Positions 41,905 to 49,187 of a stretch of 64,000 nt of DNA are shown here, in pieces. Under the pieces are notes generated by a model, which saw nothing but the letters and a program-made list of their open reading frames with translations, was not told where the DNA came from and did no database searches. Source of the stretch: Hyalangium versicolor (GTDB lineage: Bacteria; Myxococcota; Myxococcia; Myxococcales; Myxococcaceae); NCBI RefSeq assembly GCF_020103695.1, contig NZ_JAHXBF010000007.1:398536-462535 (forward strand), given 5' to 3'. Position numbers and translations under genes: made by a program. Position 1 is the stretch's first letter. Every line of letters begins with the position of its first letter.

Positions 41905-42951
41905 TCAGTGCACCGTGGGATTCGGAGGCTCGTTGCCGGAGGGCTCGGGAGACTTGCCCTGGGCCACGCGCCGCCGCCAGCGCCAGAAGGCGTACTGCGT
42001 CTTGCGCGCACTGCTGGCGCTCTTGGCCGCACCTGGCGTCTTGATGGGCGGCTCGAGCGGAGGCGGCTCACCCGGCTCGCGTGCGCCCTTCGCCTTGGCC
42101 CGGGCGTCCTTCGAGGCGTGCTCCAGGATGGCGTTCAGCTCACCGCCGACGATGAAGATGAGGCCTGTGATGTAGAGCCACAGCAGCAGCACCACCACGC
42201 CGCCGATGGAGCCGTACGTCACGTTGTACTTGCCGAAGTGATCGACGTACTGGGTGAAGCCCCAGGTGCTCACGAGCCACAGCACCGTGCCGATGAGCGA
42301 ACCCGGAGTGATGTACTTGAAGCGCTGCTTCACGTCCGGCAGCACGTAGTAGCAGAGCGCCAGCATCAGCATCACCAGCGCGGCGGTGAAGGGCCAGCGC
42401 AGCCAGGACCAGATCAAATAGAACACGGTCTCCACGTGCAGCCGCTCCGAGAGCCACTCCCCCACCCGGCCGCCCAGTAGGAACAGGGTGAAGGACACGG
42501 GGATGAGCAGCGTGCCCACGAGCGTCATCAGCATCGCCACTCCCTGCGTCTTCCAGAAGGGCCGCGACTCGGGCACGTCGTAGGCAAGGTTGAGCGCCTT
42601 GCGCAGCGCGTCCACTCCGCGCGAGGCCGACCACAACGCCACCACGAGGCCCAGGGTGAGCAGCTTGGGCCGAGGCTGGTTCACCAACGCGCGCAGGTGC
42701 TCGTCCACCAGCGACAGGGCGTCCCCCGGAATCAGCGGGGCGATGCGCTGCATCATCGCCTCCACGGCGCCGTGCGCGAAGGGCATGTATGCCGCCAGCG
42801 TGACGACGAAGAACAAGAGCGGGAACAGCGAGAACAGGAAGTAGTACGAGAGCTGCGCGGCGCAGTCCGTGACGGTGTCCTCCTGGAACTCCTTCACGAA
42901 GCGCCGGGTGAACTCACGCCATGTCAGGTACTTGAGCCTCGGCAGCCGCAT
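41905..42951 (-). CDS. YihY/BrkB-family inner-membrane protein
   Basis: A 348-residue protein with about six membrane helices. The N-terminal DTVTDCAAQLSYYFLFSLFP and VALWSASRGVDALRKALNLAYD match the YihY/UPF0761 family. The helix VFYLIWSWLRWPFTAALVML is followed by LPDVKQRFKYITPGSLIGT and YNVTYGSIGGVVVLLLWLY. It was once called ribonuclease BN in error; the role is unknown. The cytoplasmic tail of 60 residues is Lys/Pro-rich and basic (RKTQYAFWRWRRR). Confidence 0.93.
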   Translation of the reverse strand: MRLPRLKYLTWREFTRRFVKEFQEDTVTDCAAQLSYYFLFSLFPLLFFVVTLAAYMPFAHGAVEAMMQRIAPLIPGDALSLVDEHLRALVNQPRPKLLTLGLVVALWSASRGVDALRKALNLAYDVPESRPFWKTQGVAMLMTLVGTLLIPVSFTLFLLGGRVGEWLSERLHVETVFYLIWSWLRWPFTAALVMLMLALCYYVLPDVKQRFKYITPGSLIGTVLWLVSTWGFTQYVDHFGKYNVTYGSIGGVVVLLLWLYITGLIFIVGGELNAILEHASKDARAKAKGAREPGEPPPLEPPIKTPGAAKSASSARKTQYAFWRWRRRVAQGKSPEPSGNEPPNPTVH

Positions 42952-43061
42952 CCATCCCCCCTTGGGCCTGTGCCCTCCCCTGCTCTGGGGAGTTCAACGT
43001 GGGGATGGAATGAGCCGGGTGCAGCAGGCGGGCAGGCGAGCCCCTGCTTCCGTTCTGTTCG

Positions 43062-43949
43062 TCAGACGACTTCGGGAGGCAGGTACTTGCCCAGCAGCGG
43101 GCGCAGGCGGGTGCGCAGCTCATTGGAGATGCGCTTGCGGTCCGACCAGATGCCCATGGCCAGCGCGGAGTCGCACGTGCACTGGGTGGCCGCCGAGGCG
43201 ACTCGGGGCAGGGCCCGCCGGATGAGGGCCAGCGCGCTCGCGTTGGCGGCCTGGCGGTTCTGGAGGTGGGCGGTGTTGAGCGCCTCCGGATCGGTGCTCA
43301 CGGCGGGCTGCCACGACTCGTAGTCCGAGGGCACGGCCACCAGCGCGTAGTGCAGCTCCGCCTCGCGCGCGAGCTTGGCCTCGGGCATCGCCGTCATGCC
43401 GATCAGGTCTCCGCCCCAGGTGCGGTACATGACGCTCTCGGCGCGCGTGCTGAAGGCCGGGCCCTCGATGCAGACATAGGTACCCTCGGTATGCACCTGG
43501 GAGTCGCTGCCCTTGGCCGCCTGGAGGAGCACGTGCCGCAGCGTCTCGCAGAAGGGCGAGGTCATCTCCACGTGCACCACCAGATCGTCATAGAAGGTAC
43601 AGGGCCGCCGGTAGGTGCGGTCGATGACCTGATCCGGGATGACGAGCTGGCGCGGACGGATGTGCTCTCGGAGGCTGGCCACCATTCCGTAGGCCAGGAC
43701 GTGGGACACCCCGAGCACCTTGAGGGCGAAGAGGTTGGCCCGGTAGGGGACCCGGGTGGGGCTGAACTGGTGTCCGGCCCCGTGCCGAGCCACAGCGGCC
43801 ACCGAGACGCCATCCAACTCCAGGGTGAAGAGAGGGCCCGAGGGAGGACCGAAGGGAGTCTCGATGATGTGGGATTCTGCTCGACCCGTTGCTCCTAGAG
43901 CGTCCAGGAGCCCGGCGCCCCCGATGATCCCCACCCGGATGCCTGCCAT
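43062..43949 (-). CDS. mtnP: S-methyl-5'-thioadenosine phosphorylase
   Basis: A 295-residue purine-nucleoside-phosphorylase-family enzyme that splits MTA to adenine and methylthioribose-1-phosphate. The N-terminal GIIGGAGLLDALG, phosphate-site ARHGAGHQFSPTRVPYRAN, purine site TYVCIEGPAFSTRAES and GMTAMPEAKLAREAEL are all characteristic. It is monocistronic. No other methionine-salvage gene is nearby. Confidence 0.92.
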   Translation of the reverse strand: MAGIRVGIIGGAGLLDALGATGRAESHIIETPFGPPSGPLFTLELDGVSVAAVARHGAGHQFSPTRVPYRANLFALKVLGVSHVLAYGMVASLREHIRPRQLVIPDQVIDRTYRRPCTFYDDLVVHVEMTSPFCETLRHVLLQAAKGSDSQVHTEGTYVCIEGPAFSTRAESVMYRTWGGDLIGMTAMPEAKLAREAELHYALVAVPSDYESWQPAVSTDPEALNTAHLQNRQAANASALALIRRALPRVASAATQCTCDSALAMGIWSDRKRISNELRTRLRPLLGKYLPPEVV

Positions 43950-44035
43950 GTGTGTCCTCCACGGCGCTGGTAGTGGGAACGATAGCGCGCCCCCGAGCCA
44001 GGGGGGGCTAAAGACTGCTAACTTCTCGTTCCGTC

Positions 44036-44773
44036 ATGCGTGTACTTCCGCTGCTGCTCCTCACCCTCCTGGCTGGGCCTGCCCTGGCCCAGGGCCCGCA
44101 GACCGCTGCCGGCTGCAAGGACGACAACAACGACTGCCGGGAGGACTGCACCGTCGAGTACGGCAGCAGCACGCGCACCTACAACAAGCTCGGTGCCTGC
44201 TTGCAGCGCTGCAAGGACACGTACGACATGTGCAGCGAGCGGTACCATGCGCTCCAGGAGCGGGAGAGCCTGGGCATCGACCCGGTTCCCCCGCCCCCGG
44301 CCCCGATTCCGAGCGAGCCGAGCCACTCCTATGATGACGGGAGCCCGTCCGACGACGGGGCCCCTGCCGAGAGCACTTCGTCCAGTTCCAGAAGTACCGG
44401 TCGCTCGGGTGTCTACCGCTCCTCCGACGATGAGCCCGCGGCCTCCGATGACGAGCCCGCGGTCAGCAAGGGAGCCGGGGAGAAGAGATCGCCCACCGCG
44501 TCTTCAACTCGGAGCACGTCCGAAGAGCCCGGGGTGCGCCGGGGTGTCTACCGCGCCAGCGAGCCGGAGCCCGCGAAGGAGCCGGAGCCCAAGGCTGCCG
44601 CGAAATCCGAGCCCACGGCCACCGCTTCCGCGGAATCGGATCCGCTGGTCGACGAGGAGCCACCGCCACCGCCTCCGCCGCCGAAGCCCGCCCCCAAGGT
44701 GGAGCCGCCGCGCCCGAAGCCTCCCCCCGAGCCCAAGAAGGACATTGCCGACTGGGATCCGAACGGGGACTGA
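44036..44773 (+). CDS. Secreted Cys-containing protein with disordered Pro/Ser/Glu-rich tail
   Basis: A 245-residue product with a signal peptide (MRVLPLLLLTLLAGPALAQ). The mature start has six cysteines in a short module (AGCKDDNNDCREDCTVEY, then GACLQRCKDTYDMCSER; C-x3-C spacings), so it probably forms disulfides or a helical hairpin. The remaining 170 residues are low-complexity: Asp/Glu/Ser/Pro with duplicated phrases (SGVYRSSDDEP and RGVYRASEPEP, plus a poly-Pro run), likely disordered. No family recognised. The short Cys module resembles helix-turn-helix Cys motifs seen in many myxobacterial exported proteins. Confidence 0.72.
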   Translation: MRVLPLLLLTLLAGPALAQGPQTAAGCKDDNNDCREDCTVEYGSSTRTYNKLGACLQRCKDTYDMCSERYHALQERESLGIDPVPPPPAPIPSEPSHSYDDGSPSDDGAPAESTSSSSRSTGRSGVYRSSDDEPAASDDEPAVSKGAGEKRSPTASSTRSTSEEPGVRRGVYRASEPEPAKEPEPKAAAKSEPTATASAESDPLVDEEPPPPPPPPKPAPKVEPPRPKPPPEPKKDIADWDPNGD

Positions 44774-44796
44774 GAGGAGGCCCCTCCTTCGCGCAC

Positions 44797-45156
44797 TCAA
44801 CACTCGATGATCGAGAAGTGGTTCCCGGACTGCTCTGACGGAGGCTTCAGCAGCTCCTGGATGGACCCTAAGGGCCGGCAGCCGCCGCTGTATGTGACCA
44901 CGATGCCTGCTCCCACCAGCATCGCCCCAAGAATGGCAGCGCTGAGGGCGAGCCGGTTCGGACGAAGGATCGCGCCTGCCACGGAGAGGGCCCATACGAT
45001 GCCCCCCGCGAGGATGGCGAGCTCGGCGTAGTGCGAGAGGAGCTCGACCACGGTACACAGGCACACCAGCCCGAGTGGCAGAACCACCACGGCGCCTCCA
45101 AGCCGAGGCTCCAGGGTCTGCTGGGGGCCAACGTACGCACTGAAGATCTCGGACAC
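44797..45156 (-). CDS. Small membrane protein (119 residues)
   Basis: A hypothetical protein with three hydrophobic helices (for example GAVVVLPLGLVCLCTVVELL and LSAAILGAMLVGAGIVVTYS) and a Cys-containing C-terminus (IIEC). GTG start at 45156 with a strong aaaggaggg four bases upstream, which supports a real gene. No family recognised. It ends 23 bases from the convergent secreted-protein gene and is followed upstream by the DMT exporter on the same strand. Confidence 0.7.
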   Translation of the reverse strand: MSEIFSAYVGPQQTLEPRLGGAVVVLPLGLVCLCTVVELLSHYAELAILAGGIVWALSVAGAILRPNRLALSAAILGAMLVGAGIVVTYSGGCRPLGSIQELLKPPSEQSGNHFSIIEC

Positions 45157-45213
45157 AGTGCCCTCCTTTGGACTCCTTCGGAGGAGATGATACCCGCAGT
45201 GCGGGCCGCTGGC

Positions 45214-46179
45214 TCAGCGGGACGGGCGATCCTCGAGCTTCGGCGAGGCCGTAGGCTGCACCCGTGCACCTTGCGTGAGACGGACGCCGACGATGACGAG
45301 CACGCCGCCCACCGCCAGCTCCCAGTGCAGGGCCTCGCCCATCAGCGCCCAGGCAGCGAGTGCCGTGGCCACGGGCTGGAGGTTGGAGAAGATGGCCACC
45401 TTCGACGCGGGCGCCTTGGACAGCGCGTAGTACCAGAGCAGGTACGCCACCACGGAGGTGAGCAGCGCCACGTACACCACTGAGCCCTTGGCCATCAGGC
45501 TCGCGTTCAGCACCTCTCCGGGCCGCAGCGCGAAGGGGGCCAGCGGCAGCATCAGCAGCGTCGCCGCCACCATGCTCCACGCCGTCGCGCGAATGGGCCC
45601 GTGGCTGGCCGCGAAGGGGCGGCCCTCCGTCGTGTACAGCACCCAGGCCACCACCGCCCCAAGGATGAGCAGGTCTCCCATCATCGAGCCCCGCGCGCTG
45701 GCCAGTCCCCGTCCCAGCAGGAGTACCACCACCCCGGTGAAGGCCGTGACGATGCCGGCCGCGGCTCGGGCTGAAGGGCGCTCCTGCCCCTGGAGCAGGC
45801 TCGTCACGTACACACCGAGTGGAGTCATCGCGTAGAGCAGCGCCCCGTGGGCCGCCGGAGTGCGCGCCAGGCCTGTGAAGAACAGGAGCTGGTTCACTGG
45901 CCCTGCCAGCACCCCGAGCCACAGCGTCTTCCGCCACTCCGCGCGCGGCGGCAGCTTCGGGCCCGGAGTCAGGAGCAGGATCAGCACGAACACCGCCCCG
46001 CTGATCAGGAACCGCCAGAGGATGGTCGTCGCGGGTGACAGCTCCTCCATGGCCCGCTTGCCGGCCAAGTAGGTGCCGGCGCTGATGAGCACCTGGACGG
46101 ACAGCGCCGCATACACCCTGCCCAGCGGTACGGGAGACGGCGAAGCGTCGTTCACTGCAGGAGCTGTAGAAGCGCCCAT
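45214..46179 (-). CDS. DMT/EamA family transporter
   Basis: A 321-residue inner-membrane exporter with ten predicted helices in two EamA halves (for example VLISAGTYLAGKRAM and SPATTILWRFLISGAV, then PASKVAIFSNLQPVATALAA). Its sequence is unlike the paralogue at 10 kb. It overlaps queG by 28 bases at its start, so the two are coupled. Substrate unknown. Confidence 0.92.
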   Translation of the reverse strand: MGASTAPAVNDASPSPVPLGRVYAALSVQVLISAGTYLAGKRAMEELSPATTILWRFLISGAVFVLILLLTPGPKLPPRAEWRKTLWLGVLAGPVNQLLFFTGLARTPAAHGALLYAMTPLGVYVTSLLQGQERPSARAAAGIVTAFTGVVVLLLGRGLASARGSMMGDLLILGAVVAWVLYTTEGRPFAASHGPIRATAWSMVAATLLMLPLAPFALRPGEVLNASLMAKGSVVYVALLTSVVAYLLWYYALSKAPASKVAIFSNLQPVATALAAWALMGEALHWELAVGGVLVIVGVRLTQGARVQPTASPKLEDRPSR

Positions 46180-47171
46180 TGCGCGGCGCTACGTACCAGT
46201 TCGCTCGAATCCCCGCTGAGCTTTTCAAGCAGGAACCGCGCGCTCGAATCCCTCGTCGCCCCCAGCGCATAGACGGCGTTGCGCCGGAGCCCGTCATAGT
46301 GAGCCCGCGCCAGCGCCGTGCCCGGGATGAACTTCGTGTATTGCTCGGGGGTCAAACCGGCCAGTTCCAGGACGCCCAGGCCCGCCACGGCGCGAGGAGC
46401 AAAGCGCGGGTGCTGCGCGAAGACGGGCCGCCGGTTGAGCGGGCACACGTCCTGGCAGATGTCGCAGCCGAAGACGAGGTTGTCCATCTCGACGCGGAAG
46501 GACTCGGGCACTGCGCGCTCGCGGTTCTCGATGGTCTGGTACGAGAGGCACGCACGCGCATCCACGCGGCCATTGCCCACCAGCGCTCCCGTGGGACAGG
46601 ACATGAGGCACTTGCGGCAGTGCCCGCACCGGTCCGCCAGAGGCCCGTCCGCGTACGCATCCACCTCCGCGTCGAGAACCAGCGTGGCCAGGAGCACCCA
46701 CGAGCCGAAGGGCTCGGTGATGAAGCAGCCATTCTTGCCCACGTAGCCCAGGCCCGCGCGGGCCGCCCACACCTTCTCCATCAGCGGGCCGCTGTCCACG
46801 CTCCCGTAGGTGCCGATGCCCGGGTAGGTGGACTGGACCGCCTTGCGGAAGGCCTTCATCCGGTCTCGCAGCGTCGAGTGGTAATCCCGGCCCCGCGCAT
46901 ACCGGGCGATGGGCGAGCCCTGCGCCTCCTCGTCGTTCCGGTAGTAGTTGTTGGCGAAGGCCACCACCGTCCTGGCGCCGGGCAGGAGGAGGGAGACGTC
47001 GAGCCGCTCGGCCACCCGCTCCTTCATCCAGTCCATGTCGGCCGCATAGCCGGCCTCGACCCAGGAACGGAGCGACTCGGGCGGAATGGGCTCTGCCCGC
47101 GCGAAACCCACGAGGTCGAAACCGACGGCCTCGGAGAGCTGGCGCAGGTAGGCGGTGGGTAGCGGATTCAC
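46152..47171 (-). CDS. queG: Epoxyqueuosine reductase
   Basis: A 339-residue QueG, the iron-sulfur cobalamin enzyme that reduces epoxyqueuosine in tRNA. Two ferredoxin clusters are visible: CGHCRKCLMSCPTGAL and CDICQDVCPLNRRP. KNGCFITEPFGSWV marks the cobalamin region. The C-terminus holds a short HEAT-like tail (SSELVRSAAQWALLQL). GTG start at 47171. It requires cobalamin, which fits the adenosyltransferase gene immediately upstream on the same strand. Confidence 0.95.
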   Translation of the reverse strand: MNPLPTAYLRQLSEAVGFDLVGFARAEPIPPESLRSWVEAGYAADMDWMKERVAERLDVSLLLPGARTVVAFANNYYRNDEEAQGSPIARYARGRDYHSTLRDRMKAFRKAVQSTYPGIGTYGSVDSGPLMEKVWAARAGLGYVGKNGCFITEPFGSWVLLATLVLDAEVDAYADGPLADRCGHCRKCLMSCPTGALVGNGRVDARACLSYQTIENRERAVPESFRVEMDNLVFGCDICQDVCPLNRRPVFAQHPRFAPRAVAGLGVLELAGLTPEQYTKFIPGTALARAHYDGLRRNAVYALGATRDSSARFLLEKLSGDSSELVRSAAQWALLQLLQ

Positions 47172-47210
47172 GTCACTTCTCTTCTAACGTGGCCTCGGGC
47201 TCGCGGGGAG

Positions 47211-47771
47211 CTACCCGGTGGGCTTCTCCGGTATCCACTTCACGTCAGGAACGCCCTCTCGGTGATTGGCCACCCGGGCCATGACGAAGAGCAGGTCCGA
47301 GAGCCGGTTGAGGAAGACGCCCACGTCAGCGGAGACCATCCCCTCGCGCAGCAGGGGGACGACTCGCCGCTCCGCTCGCCGGCACACGGTGCGCGCCACG
47401 TGCAGCGCGCTCGACGCCTGGGTGCCTCCGGGGAGGATGAAATGTGTCATCTTGGGCAGCTCGGTCTCGAAGCGGTCGATGGCCTGCTCCATCGCCTCGA
47501 CCCACTCGGCCTTGAGCTGGGGGATGTACGACGACGCCTTGGTTCCCTGGGGAGTGGCCAGCACCGCACCGACGGTGAACAGCTGCTCCTGCAACTTCTG
47601 GAGGAATCCATCCAGCTCGGGAGGCATGGAGAGGCTCCGGGCCAGACCGAGTGTCGCATTCAGCTCATCCACTTCGCCGTACGCGTCAACCCGCTCGTCA
47701 TCCTTTTGAACACGGCCGCCCCCGAACAATCCAGTCTCACCTGCATCGCCCGTCTTCGTGTAGATCTTCAT
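47211..47771 (-). CDS. Cob(I)alamin adenosyltransferase, PduO type
   Basis: A 186-residue PduO-type adenosyltransferase that makes adenosylcobalamin. Motifs: MKIYTKTGDAGETGLFGGGR with the ATP-binding loop, the substrate helix VARTVCRRAERRVV and LNRLSDLLFVMAR near the end. Its ATG is 15 bases from the thyA ATG on the other strand. The long open frame extending to 48551 is an artefact of the divergent thyA. It may supply the coenzyme for methylmalonyl-CoA mutase, whose epimerase is at 37 kb. Confidence 0.95.
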   Translation of the reverse strand: MKIYTKTGDAGETGLFGGGRVQKDDERVDAYGEVDELNATLGLARSLSMPPELDGFLQKLQEQLFTVGAVLATPQGTKASSYIPQLKAEWVEAMEQAIDRFETELPKMTHFILPGGTQASSALHVARTVCRRAERRVVPLLREGMVSADVGVFLNRLSDLLFVMARVANHREGVPDVKWIPEKPTG

Positions 47772-47786
47772 GTTTTCGAACCTGCC

Positions 47787-48581
47787 ATGAAACCCTACCT
47801 CGCGCTGCTCGAACACGTCCTGAAGCACGGAACGAAGAAAAGTGACCGGACCGGCACGGGCACGCTGAGCATCTTCGGACATCAGCTGCGCTTCGATCTC
47901 ACCCAGGGCTTTCCGCTGGTGACGACGAAGAAGGTCCACCTGAAGTCCATCATCCACGAGTTGCTGTGGATGCTTCAGGGCGACACGAGCGTGCACACGC
48001 TCCAGGCCCAGGGCGTCACCATCTGGGACGAGTGGGCCGATCCCCAGGGGAACCTGGGCCCCGTCTACGGCCACCAGTGGCGCTCGTGGTCCGCGCCCAA
48101 CGGCGAGCACATCGATCAGATGCGCGTGCTCGTCGAGGGCCTGCGCAAGAACCCGGACTCCCGGCGCCACATCGTCAGCGCGTGGAACGTGGCGGACCTG
48201 CCGAACATGAAGCTTCCGCCCTGCCACGTGCTGTTCCAGTTCTACGTGGCCAACGGGCGACTGTCCTGCCAGCTCTACCAGCGCAGCGCGGACATCTTCC
48301 TCGGGTTGCCCTTCAACATCGCCTCGTACTCGCTGCTGACGATAATGGTGGCGCAGGTGACGGGGCTCACCCCGCACGAGTTCATCCACACCATCGGCGA
48401 CGCGCACCTCTACCTCAACCACGTGGAGCAGGCGCAGACGCAGCTCTCGCGCGAGCCGCGCCCGCTGCCTCGGATGAAGATCAACCCCGATGTGAAGGAC
48501 CTGTTCGCCTTCAAGTACGAGGACTTCACGCTGGAAGCGTACGACCCTCACCCCGCCATCAAGGCGCCCGTGGCCGTATGA
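47787..48581 (+). CDS. thyA: Thymidylate synthase
   Basis: A 264-residue ThyA, exactly the E. coli length. It methylates dUMP using methylene-tetrahydrofolate. The catalytic Cys is in LPPCHVLFQFYV and the dUMP-binding region is CQLYQRSADIFLGLPFNIAS; GTKKSDRTGTGTLSIFG lies at the start. No clear ribosome-binding site precedes the ATG and only 15 bases lie between this start and the divergent adenosyltransferase start, so the promoter must overlap that gene. It overlaps folA by four bases (ATGA). Confidence 0.97.
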   Translation: MKPYLALLEHVLKHGTKKSDRTGTGTLSIFGHQLRFDLTQGFPLVTTKKVHLKSIIHELLWMLQGDTSVHTLQAQGVTIWDEWADPQGNLGPVYGHQWRSWSAPNGEHIDQMRVLVEGLRKNPDSRRHIVSAWNVADLPNMKLPPCHVLFQFYVANGRLSCQLYQRSADIFLGLPFNIASYSLLTIMVAQVTGLTPHEFIHTIGDAHLYLNHVEQAQTQLSREPRPLPRMKINPDVKDLFAFKYEDFTLEAYDPHPAIKAPVAV

Positions 48582-49066
48582 AGCTGTCCGCCATCGTCGC
48601 CATGGCGGCGAACCGGGTGATCGGCGTCAACAATCAGCTGCCGTGGCGCTTGCCCGCGGACCTCGCGCGCTTCAAGCGGGTGACGATGGGGCACGCGCTC
48701 GTCATGGGGCGCAAGACGTACGAGTCCATCGGCCGCCCGCTCCCAGGCCGCACGATGATCGTCGTGACACGCCAGCCGGGCTATGCACCGCAGGGCGTGA
48801 AGGTGGCGCACTCGGTGGACGAGGCGCTCGCGCTGGCCCGGGGCGATGACGAAGTCTTCATCGGCGGAGGCGCGGAGCTCTACGCGCAGACGCTGGACCG
48901 CCTGGACCGCATCTACCTCACGCGCATCGAGCGCGACGTGCCAGGAGACACGCGCTTCCCGGAGGTGGACCTCTCCACGTGGAAGCTCATCGAGGAAGAG
49001 CTCCACCCCGCCACCACTCCGGATGCGCTCCCCTACGCCTTTCTCACCTACGAACGCGTGCGCTGA
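48578..49066 (+). CDS. folA: Dihydrofolate reductase
   Basis: A 162-residue DHFR that regenerates tetrahydrofolate. Key motifs: IVAMAANRVIGVNNQLPWRLPADLARF (given here in parts: VIGVNNQLPW and LPADLARFK with the substrate Asp), GRKTYESIGRPLPGR and FIGGGAELYAQTL for NADPH. It follows thyA with an ATGA overlap; the pair forms a thymidylate cycle operon. Confidence 0.96.
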   Translation: MKLSAIVAMAANRVIGVNNQLPWRLPADLARFKRVTMGHALVMGRKTYESIGRPLPGRTMIVVTRQPGYAPQGVKVAHSVDEALALARGDDEVFIGGGAELYAQTLDRLDRIYLTRIERDVPGDTRFPEVDLSTWKLIEEELHPATTPDALPYAFLTYERVR

Positions 49067-49128
49067 GGACCCTTCGCATGTCCTCCAGGGCACCCCCACT
49101 GTCGCCAAAGGAAAATCGAGACCGGCGG

Positions 49129-49155
49129 CAATTTTGATTTTGATTCTCAAAATTG
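49129..49155 (+). promoter_or_regulatory. AT-rich palindromic operator, Fur-box-like, before the FTR1 gene
   Basis: CAATTTTG (49129-49136) and CAAAATTG (49148-49155) form an inverted repeat with an 11-base spacer. Nested in it is a tighter palindrome, ATTTTGA-ttc-TCAAAAT (49137-49153). It is an AT island in GC-rich DNA and shows 12 of 18 matches to the NATAAT-type Fur hexamer array GATAAT-GATAAT-CATTAT. The GTG of the iron-permease fusion is 33 bases downstream. Fur control is inferred. Confidence 0.55.
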
Positions 49156-49187
49156 ATAGGTAGTTCCTGAGCTGCTACAAGGGAGGC

